In this document: positions 1 to 7,649 of the stretch, piece after piece
Layout of the letters: each line of letters starts with the position of its first letter
Numbering within the stretch: the first letter of the stretch is position 1
From: Chitinophagaceae bacterium
GTDB taxonomy: Bacteria > Bacteroidota > Bacteroidia > Chitinophagales > Chitinophagaceae
DNA: 9,704 nt
Direction: 5' to 3'
Assembly (NCBI GenBank): GCA_003167015.1
Contig: PMUF01000311.1
Span: forward strand, 1-9,704
Program-made: the position numbers and the translations under genes
The notes under the pieces: model-generated
Database searches by the model: none
What the model saw: the letters and a program-made list of their open reading frames with translations, nothing else
What the model was told of the DNA's origin: nothing

Positions 1-691
1 CGGAAGCTTGTCTGGCCAATCCCGCTTTTCGTAAAACCCTGGAAAGCAGGCGCGAGTCCGGCTTTGGCGGGACGCTGGATAATTGCAAATAAATTTCTTC
101 GACCTGTAAATGCTCCGAAACCAACTCTCTGAATCTCTTGAACCCCCATTCTACCATATGATATGTATTCGCGGGAGCATGGTTCTCGACCTCGGCAGAG
201 ATAGGGGTAGAAACGAAAAGGGTTCCATCCGACCTCAACGCCCGGTTTGCGTTCTTTAAGAAGGCTTCCGGTTTATTCAGGTGTTCGATCGTTTCGAAGC
301 TCGTAATAATATCGAATTCATTTTCGAATGTGAAGGTCTCGGCGTTGTTGACCCGGAAGAGGATGTTGGGATGCCTGTTTCTGATCGAGGCGTATTTGAC
401 CGTCTTTTCATCGATATCGCAGGCGACGACCTGAGCAGCGTTCCCTTTTTCGGCCATTGTGAAGCTGCCGTAGCCTGTACCGCATGCAAGATCCAGGACC
501 TTTTTGTCCTTTACAAAATCCTTTACCCAATTATACCGGTATACATGTTCTTTGTTTGTCTGGGGGTTGCAAAAACCCGGCACCCACCTTTCCAGCATAT
601 TGAAATTTACAATTCCCGAAAGGATTTCCAATTCATATCGCGTGCAGAATAATTCCTCTTCCAAAGACAGTTGCTGGTCAACTTGCGGCAT
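1..691 (-). CDS. Class I SAM-dependent methyltransferase (C-terminus cut by window edge)
   Basis: Reading from an ATG at 689-691, 230 codons remain open to the left edge. The protein begins MPQVDQQLSL. It has a clear SAM-binding motif I, VLDLACGTGYGS, at residues 65-76, an acidic residue ending strand 2 (D92 in ACDID), and a FETIEHL stretch near 132-138, as in Methyltransf_11/23-type enzymes. Its ATG lies 14 bases inside the end of the upstream wzt gene, so translation is probably coupled. Known biology: in ABC-transporter-dependent O-antigen systems such as E. coli O8/O9a, a methyltransferase (WbdD) caps the glycan end and the Wzt C-terminal domain recognises the cap. I infer that this enzyme may act on the glycan of this locus, possibly as the cap. 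It could instead methylate a sugar within the repeat unit or a sugar nucleotide. The fold is sure; the substrate is unknown. Confidence 0.88.
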   Translation of the reverse strand, partial: MPQVDQQLSLEEELFCTRYELEILSGIVNFNMLERWVPGFCNPQTNKEHVYRYNWVKDFVKDKKVLDLACGTGYGSFTMAEKGNAAQVVACDIDEKTVKYASIRNRHPNILFRVNNAETFTFENEFDIITSFETIEHLNKPEAFLKNANRALRSDGTLFVSTPISAEVENHAPANTYHMVEWGFKRFRELVSEHLQVEEIYLQLSSVPPKPDSRLLSRVLRKAGLARQAS

Positions 692-1949
692 AGTCAGAAT
701 TTTTGATCATCCATTGATGATCGGCCATTAAATATCCCTGAGTACTGTCGAGCATAACGCTGGCAGCATAAAAAACGTATTCGGGCAGTTCAAATTCGAT
801 GGGGTCCTCGAGGTAATCGAGCGCTTCGAATTTATTTCCCAGGAAAATATTCATATTATAGGGGCCGGGTTTCAGGAAAAAATTGTCGACCAGGCAGATC
901 AATTCATTTTTACCTTGCCGCAAATCGAACTGCTGAGCGGTAAAACGTGAATGAAAGGTCACCAGCCGTATTCCCAATCCGTCGTTGATGCCAACAGCGA
1001 TTTCCGTTTTTTCAACCGGCTCGGCAGCCTCGACAAAAACACTGATCTGTATTTTCCGGTTATTATCCGTCAGTCTTACTTCAAAATCCGATATATACGC
1101 CTTCTTGTGACTGCTTTTCCTTTTTGTAAACAATAATTCTTTGGTCGCTCCGCCGGACCTCATGCTATTATAATAGACATTCATGCCTTCTGCGACGCCC
1201 CCTTTGAATTCAAGCCTACCGTCTTTCAGGTAGATTGCTTTGGAACAAAGTTGTTGAATGGCTGCCATATTATGACTTACAAACAAGACTGTCCTTCCGC
1301 CGTTGGTGCTTACTTCTTTCATTTTCCCCAAACACTTTTTTTGAAATTCCGCGTCTCCAACCGCCAATACCTCGTCGACGATCAAAATTTCACTTTCCAA
1401 ATGTGCAGCCACGGCAAAGGCCAATCGAACATACATGCCACTGCTGTACCTTTTGACAGGTGTATCGATATATTTCTCCACACCGCTGAAATCAATGATC
1501 TCGTCCAGTTTATAGTCTATTTCCTTTTTCCGCATTCCGAGTATAGCGCCGTTAAGGTAAATATTTTCACGGCCGGTCAGTTCGGGGTGAAAACCCGTAC
1601 CTACCTCCAGCAAGCTGGCAATTCTCCCTTTCACTTTTATAGTGCCTTCCGTAGGAGCGGTTACTCTGCTCAATAATTTCAGCAACGTACTCTTTCCCGC
1701 GCCATTGCGCCCTATCACTCCGATGGCGTCCCCTTGTTGAATATCGAAATTGATATCTTTCAAGCTCCAGACCACATTACTTTTACTGGTTACAGTTCGG
1801 TCATTTACCTCTCCAACCGTTAAAAAAGGGTCTTCTTTCCCCCTTCGTTTTGCCCACCAGCGCTCTATATCCCGCGATATCGTTCCGGTTCCTATTATCC
1901 CCAATTGATAGGCCTTGGAAAGTTTTTCGACCTTTATTGCAATTGCCAT
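678..1949 (-). CDS. wzt: Polysaccharide ABC transporter ATP-binding protein, Wzt-like with C-terminal extension
   Basis: 423 residues, cytoplasmic ATPase of a polysaccharide exporter. The nucleotide-binding domain covers roughly residues 1-265: Walker A GRNGAGKST (80-88), the family-typical stretch LLEVGTGFHPELTGRENI (113-130), signature YSSGM (168-172) in place of LSGGQ, Walker B ILIVDE (188-193) and the switch histidine in FVSHN (223-227). YSSGM and the EVGTGFHPELTGREN block mark the Wzt/TagH/KpsT group. Residues about 270-415 form a beta-rich extension matching the Wzt C-terminal carbohydrate-recognition type, which in E. coli O8/O9a binds the modified chain end. The start (ATG at 1949) lies 26 bases after the permease stop, and the methyltransferase gene overlaps its end. 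Together with Wzm it should move a lipid-linked glycan across the inner membrane. Family is certain; which glycan is recognised cannot be read from sequence. Confidence 0.95.
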   Translation of the reverse strand: MAIAIKVEKLSKAYQLGIIGTGTISRDIERWWAKRRGKEDPFLTVGEVNDRTVTSKSNVVWSLKDINFDIQQGDAIGVIGRNGAGKSTLLKLLSRVTAPTEGTIKVKGRIASLLEVGTGFHPELTGRENIYLNGAILGMRKKEIDYKLDEIIDFSGVEKYIDTPVKRYSSGMYVRLAFAVAAHLESEILIVDEVLAVGDAEFQKKCLGKMKEVSTNGGRTVLFVSHNMAAIQQLCSKAIYLKDGRLEFKGGVAEGMNVYYNSMRSGGATKELLFTKRKSSHKKAYISDFEVRLTDNNRKIQISVFVEAAEPVEKTEIAVGINDGLGIRLVTFHSRFTAQQFDLRQGKNELICLVDNFFLKPGPYNMNIFLGNKFEALDYLEDPIEFELPEYVFYAASVMLDSTQGYLMADHQWMIKNSDYAAS

Positions 1950-1975
1950 GTTATTCTTTCACTTGATAAAAAAAC

Positions 1976-2833
1976 CTAAACGGTGTCGATGAAATTGCGC
2001 TCTACCTTGTTGAATATGATTATTCCGAAACCGGCGATCAGCAATGTTGTCAGCAGGCTGTTTCCGAACGAAGGCCATGTAAAAGTACCTTGTCCCAGGA
2101 ATCCAAGACGGAAGGTTTCGATCGCCGGTGTCATGGGATTCAATGCGATCAGCCATTTGTATTTCAATGGCACCGAAGAAAGCGGGTATATCACCGTAGT
2201 GGTGTACATCGCCAGCTGAACGCCAAACGCGATCAGGAAGGCGAGGTCCCGGTACCTATTGGTCAAAGCGGAGACGATCATGCCGGCGCCAAGGCCGAAC
2301 AAGGCCATTTGCAAAACCACCAGGGGAAATAAAAATGCGTATGCCGTCATGTGAAATGGAGCGCCCTTCAATCCGTAATAAAGCATCATGACCATGAACA
2401 TCCCCAGCTGAACGCCAAACTTAATGAGGTTGGATATAATGATGCTCAACGGCATGATCAGCCTGGGAAAATATACCTTCCCGAACACATTGGAATTATC
2501 CCTGAATACGGTAGAGGTCTTGGTGAGGCATTCTGAAAAATAGTTCCAGGCGGTAATACCCGCCATATAAAACAGAGGGGCAGGCAATCCTTGTGTAGAG
2601 ATACCTGCCAGTCTTCCGAAAACAAATGTATAGGTGATCGTAATAAAAAGCGGCTGAATGAAGAACCAGACCGGCCCGAGAACCGTCTGCTTATAGAAGG
2701 AGACGAAATCCCTCCTGACCAGGAGAGCCAGCAGATCCCTGTAATGCCATACATCCCTTAACTTCAGATCAAACAGATGGCCATGCGGCTCAATGACCAT
2801 GTCCCAATGTTCGTGTTCGACAGATTCCAACAT
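1976..2833 (-). CDS. wzm: Polysaccharide ABC transporter permease, Wzm-like (ABC-2 type)
   Basis: 285 residues, close to the usual Wzm/TagG/KpsM length. The amphipathic N-terminal part (about 24-48, LRDVWHYRDLL...RRDFVSFYKQT) precedes the signature FYKQTVLGPVWFFIQP (46-61). About six hydrophobic segments follow, near residues 54-74, 87-103, 127-151, 162-187, 197-217 and 259-275. The conserved cytoplasmic motif RDNSNVFGKVYFPRLIMP (111-128) and NPMTPAIETFR (232-242) are typical of O-antigen and teichoic-acid exporters. It would form the inner-membrane channel with the Wzt encoded 26 bases downstream. It starts 16 bases after the wzc stop. I see no Shine-Dalgarno sequence before the ATG, which is normal for Bacteroidota. 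Confidence 0.95.
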   Translation of the reverse strand: MLESVEHEHWDMVIEPHGHLFDLKLRDVWHYRDLLALLVRRDFVSFYKQTVLGPVWFFIQPLFITITYTFVFGRLAGISTQGLPAPLFYMAGITAWNYFSECLTKTSTVFRDNSNVFGKVYFPRLIMPLSIIISNLIKFGVQLGMFMVMMLYYGLKGAPFHMTAYAFLFPLVVLQMALFGLGAGMIVSALTNRYRDLAFLIAFGVQLAMYTTTVIYPLSSVPLKYKWLIALNPMTPAIETFRLGFLGQGTFTWPSFGNSLLTTLLIAGFGIIIFNKVERNFIDTV

Positions 2834-2849
2834 GCTGGTGAATTTAAAA

Positions 2850-5264
2850 CTACCCGAACCAACGGGTGATTGTTTTTCTCATGCGATTGACAAGGCCCTT
2901 TTCAAGTTTACCATCCTCGAAGTATCCTCCGTCCTTATTATATCCATATCCATAGTATCCATACCCGCCGTAATAACCCCCATATTGACCGCCGTCCGCC
3001 TTAACATCATTCAGCAGGATGGAAAGGGAAGGAAGTTTTTTATTCATGTACAGGTCGTTAACCAGACCAAGGAGGCGTCTCGGTGTGTGTCCGCGTCTGA
3101 CGATATAAATGGTGCAATCGGCAAAGGCGGCAAGGTTAATGGCATCGCTGACCAATCCGATGGGCGCCGTATCCAGGATCACCACTTCGAAGTTCCTTTT
3201 TGCATACTGAATAAGTTCAGCCAGACGAGGGCTCAGCAAGAGTTCGGCCGGGTTGGGCGGAATAGGTCCGCAGGGGATCACATAGAAATTGTCTACACCT
3301 TCCACCTTTACCGGCAATTCGTCAAAACTGGCGCTGCCAATAATATAGTTGGTAATCCCCATTTTTCTTTTCAGGTCGAGCCCCGATATGATCTTCGGTT
3401 TGCGAATATCGAATTCCATTACCACGGTCTTTTTCCCCGCAAGGGCCATCACTGCCCCCATATTCGTGCTGATAAACGATTTGCCCTCCCCGCTGAAAGA
3501 AGAAGTGACCAGGATGACCGGCGTCTCATTCTTACCTGTGATATACCTGAGATTGGTACGGATGATGCGGAATTGCTCTGCAATGAAGCGGCGGCTGTTA
3601 GTGGTTACCACCAGGGTTTTTATGTCCTCCGAGTGCCCGATCTCACCCAGTATCGGTGCATCAGTGGCCTTTTGGATCTCCATCCGATTGGAAACCTTAT
3701 CGCTCATCAATTCGATGATGACTATGATGGCTATCGGGATGATCAGGCCGATAAGCGCATAGGTCATATACAGGGAATTGTGATTAGGGCTTACGGGTAG
3801 CAGGCCTCCAACAGCGGGTTCCACTACTTTTGAATTGGAAATAGTGGACGCCGAAGAAATGGAAGTCTCGAGCTTTTTTTGCAAAAGAAAATAGTACAGT
3901 TCCTGAAGGATCTGCTCCTGGCGTTGAATGGCCAGTTCATGCTGGGATTTCCCGGGCATGGCTTTTAATTGTCCCTGGAACTGGTTGTTTTGCTGTAAAA
4001 GCTGATTGCGGGTGATTAGATTAGCCTGCCTTACATTTTGCAAGGCTTGAAGCATATTCTGTCTTAGCCTTTCCAGGCTGGCTTCCAGGCCCTTGATCAT
4101 GGGGTTGTCGGGGGTAGTGGTCTTCAGGTTGGTTTCCCTTTGGACCTGCAGTTTATTGTACTCTGTGAATAACTGCAATAAGGAGGGCTCTGCAATCCCC
4201 AGGTTAGTAGGTACGGCGTTATACGTATTTTCAGGCTTGCTTATGTATTCGATCAGCCAGTCCAGTATATTCAGCTGGACGATTGAGGTTTGGAGATCTT
4301 TGGAACCTTCCGATATGCCGGTCATATACAACTTCGACTGGCCTTCAATATCGAATATGCCGTTCCTCTCCATAAAGTTGCGTAAGTTACCTTCCACGCC
4401 ACCCAGTGAATCCCTCAACGAGCTAAGCCGGTCATCAATAAAGTTCATCGTATTGATGGCAATCCGGTTCTTATCTTCAATGATCAGAGAATCATAAACA
4501 GCCATCAGGGTATTCAGCATATCCTGGCCGAGAGCAACATTCTCCGTCTCTATGGAAAGAGTTAGTATGGAAGCAAAGTCATTTAACTGAGCTATTCTGA
4601 TGCTTCCTGCAAGCCCTCTCGCCGCGTCGATGGCCGGCTGCCAGGAGATATAGAAATCCCGGGTCTGGAAAATCTTTAAATCAATGCCGACATTACGGGT
4701 GATGATACAAGTGTTATTTCCGACCTTAAAAGGCACGCCGTATGAGTATGCCGTACTGCCCTTGTCGATTGTAAATCGCTGATTATCAATTGCCGCAATG
4801 ACAAAGCCAAATCCGTTCAGCGAATCCTGCAATTGAAGGACCTGTAAATTGAACGGAACATCTTTGTATAACAGGCTCGACCGCACACTGCCTTTATTGT
4901 AATAAGAGACCTGCAATCCAAGATCTTTCACCACGCGCGCAATCACCGGGGTCGATCTCAGCACATCGATCTCGTTATTCAGATTGGTAGTGGACTGGGC
5001 CATAAAAAGCTCTCCCATGCGCGGATCTTTGCTCCCGGCCGAACTCTCGACATCATTTTTGATCAGCAAGGTGGATTGCACATGGTAAATAGGAACGGTA
5101 TAGCGGATCCTGATATAGGCGATTACCAGCGAAAGCGTAAAGCAGACTATTATCCAGGGCAGATACTTTAAGTAGCGCATGATAAAGTCTCTCATTTCTG
5201 AACTTTGGGCAAAGTTCAGATTGGCCACAACCTGGGGGGCCGTTCCGTTGGAATTTTCATTCAT
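2850..5264 (-). CDS. wzc: Wzc-like polysaccharide co-polymerase / BY-kinase
   Basis: 804 residues, the usual size for fused Wzz-plus-kinase proteins. Order: transmembrane helix 1 (about 34-55), a long periplasmic Wzz/GNVR region with coiled-coil-prone stretches (about 245-310 and 360-475), transmembrane helix 2 (about 498-520), and a cytoplasmic bacterial tyrosine-kinase domain. Kinase motifs: Walker A SFSGEGKS (589-596), Walker A' EFDIRKP (617-623; the first acidic residue is Glu rather than the more common Asp) and Walker B VVILDTAP (694-701). The tail is a Gly/Tyr cluster with nine tyrosines between 761 and 781, the expected autophosphorylation site, followed by a basic end. Known role: cycles of tail phosphorylation and oligomerisation control chain length and export together with the outer-membrane Wza. 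Starts 15 bases after the wza-like gene. Only its location beside wzm/wzt rather than wzx/wzy is unusual. Confidence 0.94.
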   Translation of the reverse strand: MNENSNGTAPQVVANLNFAQSSEMRDFIMRYLKYLPWIIVCFTLSLVIAYIRIRYTVPIYHVQSTLLIKNDVESSAGSKDPRMGELFMAQSTTNLNNEIDVLRSTPVIARVVKDLGLQVSYYNKGSVRSSLLYKDVPFNLQVLQLQDSLNGFGFVIAAIDNQRFTIDKGSTAYSYGVPFKVGNNTCIITRNVGIDLKIFQTRDFYISWQPAIDAARGLAGSIRIAQLNDFASILTLSIETENVALGQDMLNTLMAVYDSLIIEDKNRIAINTMNFIDDRLSSLRDSLGGVEGNLRNFMERNGIFDIEGQSKLYMTGISEGSKDLQTSIVQLNILDWLIEYISKPENTYNAVPTNLGIAEPSLLQLFTEYNKLQVQRETNLKTTTPDNPMIKGLEASLERLRQNMLQALQNVRQANLITRNQLLQQNNQFQGQLKAMPGKSQHELAIQRQEQILQELYYFLLQKKLETSISSASTISNSKVVEPAVGGLLPVSPNHNSLYMTYALIGLIIPIAIIVIIELMSDKVSNRMEIQKATDAPILGEIGHSEDIKTLVVTTNSRRFIAEQFRIIRTNLRYITGKNETPVILVTSSFSGEGKSFISTNMGAVMALAGKKTVVMEFDIRKPKIISGLDLKRKMGITNYIIGSASFDELPVKVEGVDNFYVIPCGPIPPNPAELLLSPRLAELIQYAKRNFEVVILDTAPIGLVSDAINLAAFADCTIYIVRRGHTPRRLLGLVNDLYMNKKLPSLSILLNDVKADGGQYGGYYGGYGYYGYGYNKDGGYFEDGKLEKGLVNRMRKTITRWFG

Positions 5265-5279
5265 GAGAAGCGCTATTAA

Positions 5280-6116
5280 TTAATTTCTGAATATGCTGTA
5301 AATAATGGCAAAGACGGAAATTGCAGTTGCAACCAGAGAAACGTCGCGTAAGGTGGTCTGGTCATTGGCGACTATCTTCTTCTTATTAGCTTCAATGATA
5401 ATGATGTCATTCTGTTGCAGATAAAAATAAGGAGAGACCAGGATCTCCGGCTTCCTGAGATCGAGTCGGGCAAATTGTCTTTTTCCATTGGTTTCCCTTA
5501 TAAACAATACATTATCGCGCCGTCCGTAAAAGGTCAGGTCCCCGGCAAGGCCGAGGGCCTCGAAGAGATTGATCTGGTCACCCGGAATCGAATAAATACC
5601 CGGCTTGCCTATTTCACCCAACATAGTATACCGGCGATTCACGATCCGGATATTGTAATAAGGATTAGTGAGAAAAGGTTTCAGTCTTTCGTTCAACGTA
5701 TCCCTTAGCGTACTTCGGGTCAGGCTATCGACGTGTATAAGGCCCAGTCCCTGAAATTCGATGTTGCCCTTTTCGTCTACCAGGTATCCCCCGGAGGTAG
5801 GTGAAGAGCCCGCTATCAATGTACTACCGCCGGCGTCAACTCCGCTCCCTGAGGAAGAACTGGTAGTGATCAGGGGCTGATTGTAGATCTTCGTGGCGTC
5901 GGGGTTATCGCTATAAACGATAATGCTGAGGATATCTCCTTTTTGAATGATGGGGTCGATGATTTTTGCCTGACTAAGCTTCGTCGTGTCAAAAGACCCC
6001 TGCATATAGTTGAGTTCTTTTGTACTGCCGCAGGAACTCAATAGCACAGCCAAAAAAGTCAGACCCAACATCACTCTCACGAGAAATTGCGGGACCGGCC
6101 AAGAATTATACGTCAT
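5280..6116 (-). CDS. wza: Wza-like outer-membrane polysaccharide export lipoprotein
   Basis: 278 residues. The N-terminus is a lipoprotein signal: basic and hydrophobic residues 12-26, then lipobox LSSC with the lipidated cysteine at 29. The polysaccharide-export (Poly_export/PES) domain runs about 52-160, beginning IIDPIIQKGDILSIIVYS and ending NPYYNIRIVNRRYT. It is interrupted by a Ser/Gly-rich insert at about 84-109. An SLBB-type segment follows (LGEIGKPGIYSIPGDQINL, 166-184), and a hydrophobic stretch near the C-terminus (259-275) could be the outer-membrane helix that Wza proteins use. It should form the exit pore that pairs with the Wzc encoded 15 bases downstream. The first ATG is used here; the ATG at residue 16 would still leave a full signal and lipobox, so the true start may be there. 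It starts 22 bases after the UpxY-like stop, with no clear Shine-Dalgarno sequence. Confidence 0.93.
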   Translation of the reverse strand: MTYNSWPVPQFLVRVMLGLTFLAVLLSSCGSTKELNYMQGSFDTTKLSQAKIIDPIIQKGDILSIIVYSDNPDATKIYNQPLITTSSSSGSGVDAGGSTLIAGSSPTSGGYLVDEKGNIEFQGLGLIHVDSLTRSTLRDTLNERLKPFLTNPYYNIRIVNRRYTMLGEIGKPGIYSIPGDQINLFEALGLAGDLTFYGRRDNVLFIRETNGKRQFARLDLRKPEILVSPYFYLQQNDIIIIEANKKKIVANDQTTLRDVSLVATAISVFAIIYSIFRN

Positions 6117-6138
6117 TCAAAATAGGTTTTCGTTTAAT

Positions 6139-6648
6139 TTATTTTTTACCGGTCACAGCAATATTTGTTTTTTCCACCACAGCGATAAGCGCAAACCCTA
6201 TACTTTCGATGACTACCCGGACTCTATTGTTGAGTACCTTCATCACTTTCGCTTCTTTATCCATGAATGCGCCTTTCCGGATCGTCACTTTGGTGTCTTT
6301 CTTTAATTCGACCGGTTCAACCCGGACCTCTTCATATTCATCCAGAAATTTCCGGATCACCTCTATTTCCTTGTCTTTCACTACCGCCGGCTTCCCCAGC
6401 CAATACACGAAATTCACCACCCCGTTTACCATCCGTACCGCTGTTATTTCTTCTTCCTTCACTCTTATAAACACATAGGATTTAAAAACCGGCTCTTCTA
6501 TCCATTTGACCCGGTCGCTCCACTGTTTTTTAGTCCTGTTCAAAGGGCAATAGGCCTGTATCCCTCTCTCCTCAAACAGCCGGTACACTTTTTTCTCCCA
6601 GCGGGGTTTCGTATATACGACATACCATTTTCTTTTGTCCTCAGGCAT
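6139..6648 (-). CDS. UpxY-family transcription antiterminator (NusG paralogue)
   Basis: 169 residues. The NusG N-terminal (NGN) domain runs about 7-103: KWYVVYTKPRWEKKVYRLF, then CPLNRTKKQWSDR and the core strand PVFKSYVFIRV. A KOW-like C-terminal domain spans about 116-160 (DTKVTIRKGAFMDKEAKV). Such specialised NusG paralogues are the first gene of polysaccharide operons in Bacteroides (UpxY) and bind RNA polymerase in the 5' leader so that it passes terminators in the long operon. The position as first gene of the wza-wzc-wzm-wzt operon, with about 300 bases of leader between it and a promoter element, fits that role exactly. A GGAGG sits seven bases before the ATG, stronger than at the other genes of the operon. 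No UpxZ-type partner gene follows. Confidence 0.92.
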   Translation of the reverse strand: MPEDKRKWYVVYTKPRWEKKVYRLFEERGIQAYCPLNRTKKQWSDRVKWIEEPVFKSYVFIRVKEEEITAVRMVNGVVNFVYWLGKPAVVKDKEIEVIRKFLDEYEEVRVEPVELKKDTKVTIRKGAFMDKEAKVMKVLNNRVRVVIESIGFALIAVVEKTNIAVTGKK

Positions 6649-6707
6649 AGCTTCGCCTCCTCAGTCACAATAATTTATTATAACTAATTGATTTTTAACA
6701 AACTACA

Positions 6708-6728
6708 AAATGACTTCGACTGTCATTT
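6708..6728 (-). terminator. Weak terminator-like hairpin in the upxY-like leader
   Basis: A 7-bp A/T-rich stem (AAATGAC pairing with GTCATTT, 7-base loop) is followed on the minus strand by a T-rich run (TTTTGTAGTTTGTT). It lies about 60 bases before the UpxY-like start. It could be a leader terminator or pause site on which the antiterminator acts. The stem is weak, so this is tentative. Confidence 0.3.
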
Positions 6729-6743
6729 CCATTCTATCAACTG

Positions 6744-6792
6744 AAAAGGGCATAAGCGAGCATCCTGATAAAATAACTCGTTATACCCTTCT
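6744..6792 (-). promoter_or_regulatory. Long stem-loop in the untranslated leader of the polysaccharide operon
   Basis: Arms 6744-6760 and 6777-6792 form about 16 base pairs with one bulged base (6756) and a 16-base loop. Two of the pairs are G-U in minus-strand RNA but A/C mismatches in plus-strand RNA, which indicates a structure kept in the minus-strand transcript. It lies in the leader between the promoter element at 6953-6960 and the UpxY-like gene. It is a candidate for the leader element recognised during processive antitermination. Confidence 0.55.
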
Positions 6793-6952
6793 GCATATTT
6801 TAAAAAACCAAGTCTCGCAACGTATTCTCCACAGGACGATAAAAATTTTGTACATTTTGGATTCAAAAACACAAAAAACTAATAATGCCAGGTTTTATTG
6901 TATGCCCTAACTTACAAATTGGCACTACGAAATTTCTTATATGACCTAGGCA

Positions 6953-6960
6953 CAAATATA
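6953..6960 (-). promoter_or_regulatory. Candidate -7 promoter element (TATATTTG) of the polysaccharide operon
   Basis: The minus strand reads TATATTTG, a full match to the Bacteroidota -7 consensus TAnnTTTG, in an A/T-rich stretch. No good TTTG-like -33 element sits at the ideal spacing. Transcription would begin near 6946, leaving about 300 bases of leader before the UpxY-like ATG. The 423-base gap 6649-7071 holds no convincing gene; this element and the two leader hairpins are what I see in it. Confidence 0.5.
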
Positions 6961-7071
6961 AGGGATTTTAATATTTAATACCCCGAATTGCGAGTTGAAA
7001 AACAAGCTTTTAACGGCAGAATGACATTTCATCCAGCCATAACCTTCCGCCCACAATAAACCCGGAGAGGG

Positions 7072-7617
7072 CTATTTTTCCTCGCCGGCCAGTCTCCCGA
7101 TCGCCCAATAGAGCAAACAGGCAATCATGAACAGGATACATACGATGACAATGGAGAATTTGACCCTGGCCAGATCATAGGCAATGGAGACATTCCATTG
7201 AGAGACAGGTCCCCGGATCGTTTGGGAAAGCGCGATATGTTCAATGAGGTCACAAATGGTTGCACCAACGATCAACCAGGCGAAACCCCTTCCCCCTTTG
7301 ATCATGATCTCGTTGCCGGTGCAGGCAGAAATAAAACGACACCCCAGCGCTATGGCCAGGGTGTACAGTATCATAAAAATGTAGGCGAAATAGGTACTTT
7401 TTACACTAAGCTCGTATTTCCCGGTATCCTTCCAATGCTGGATAATGGCCTGAGCTTTCCCTACGGTTTTGGCGATCTCGAATTGGACGATCTCATCTGA
7501 GTTGAGCGGCGACAGATAACTTCTCACCCAGATCATGTAGGCAATGGTCAACAGGGAAAATAACCAGAATAGCCGTCGCAGCCGGCTGAACCGGGCGGGC
7601 CATGATGGAGGTTCCAT
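7072..7617 (-). CDS. Hypothetical integral membrane protein with four helices
   Basis: 181 residues; I do not recognise the family. A basic N-terminus (RFSRLRRLF) leads into helix 1 (about 15-32). A soluble stretch of about 40 residues follows (33-75, containing SDEIVQFEIAKTVGKAQAI), then helix 2 (76-93), helix 3 (110-131, with the charged pair D123/E126 and H127 in CDLIEHIAL) and helix 4 (152-173). The positive-inside pattern suggests both ends lie in the cytoplasm. It begins 32 bases after the TROVE protein stop with no terminator visible between, so the two are probably co-transcribed. It ends about 110 bases before the promoter of the polysaccharide operon. No enzymatic motif is visible. 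Its link to the RNA-binding neighbour is by position only. Confidence 0.8.
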   Translation of the reverse strand: MEPPSWPARFSRLRRLFWLFSLLTIAYMIWVRSYLSPLNSDEIVQFEIAKTVGKAQAIIQHWKDTGKYELSVKSTYFAYIFMILYTLAIALGCRFISACTGNEIMIKGGRGFAWLIVGATICDLIEHIALSQTIRGPVSQWNVSIAYDLARVKFSIVIVCILFMIACLLYWAIGRLAGEEK

Positions 7618-7649
7618 ATAGTTTATCGAATTTACTTCTAACCGTTAAG

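Noticed and set aside
281..652. Plus-strand frame of 123 codons near the left edge
   Set aside because: Antisense to the methyltransferase, which continues in frame across the region with motif I intact.
2793..3800. Open plus-strand frame of 335 codons
   Set aside because: It lies wholly antisense to the wzc kinase domain, which has full Walker motifs. The translated product shows no domain or membrane pattern.
6710..6910. Plus-strand frame of 66 codons in the intergenic gap
   Set aside because: Overlaps the minus-strand leader hairpin and has no ribosome site or coherent protein features.
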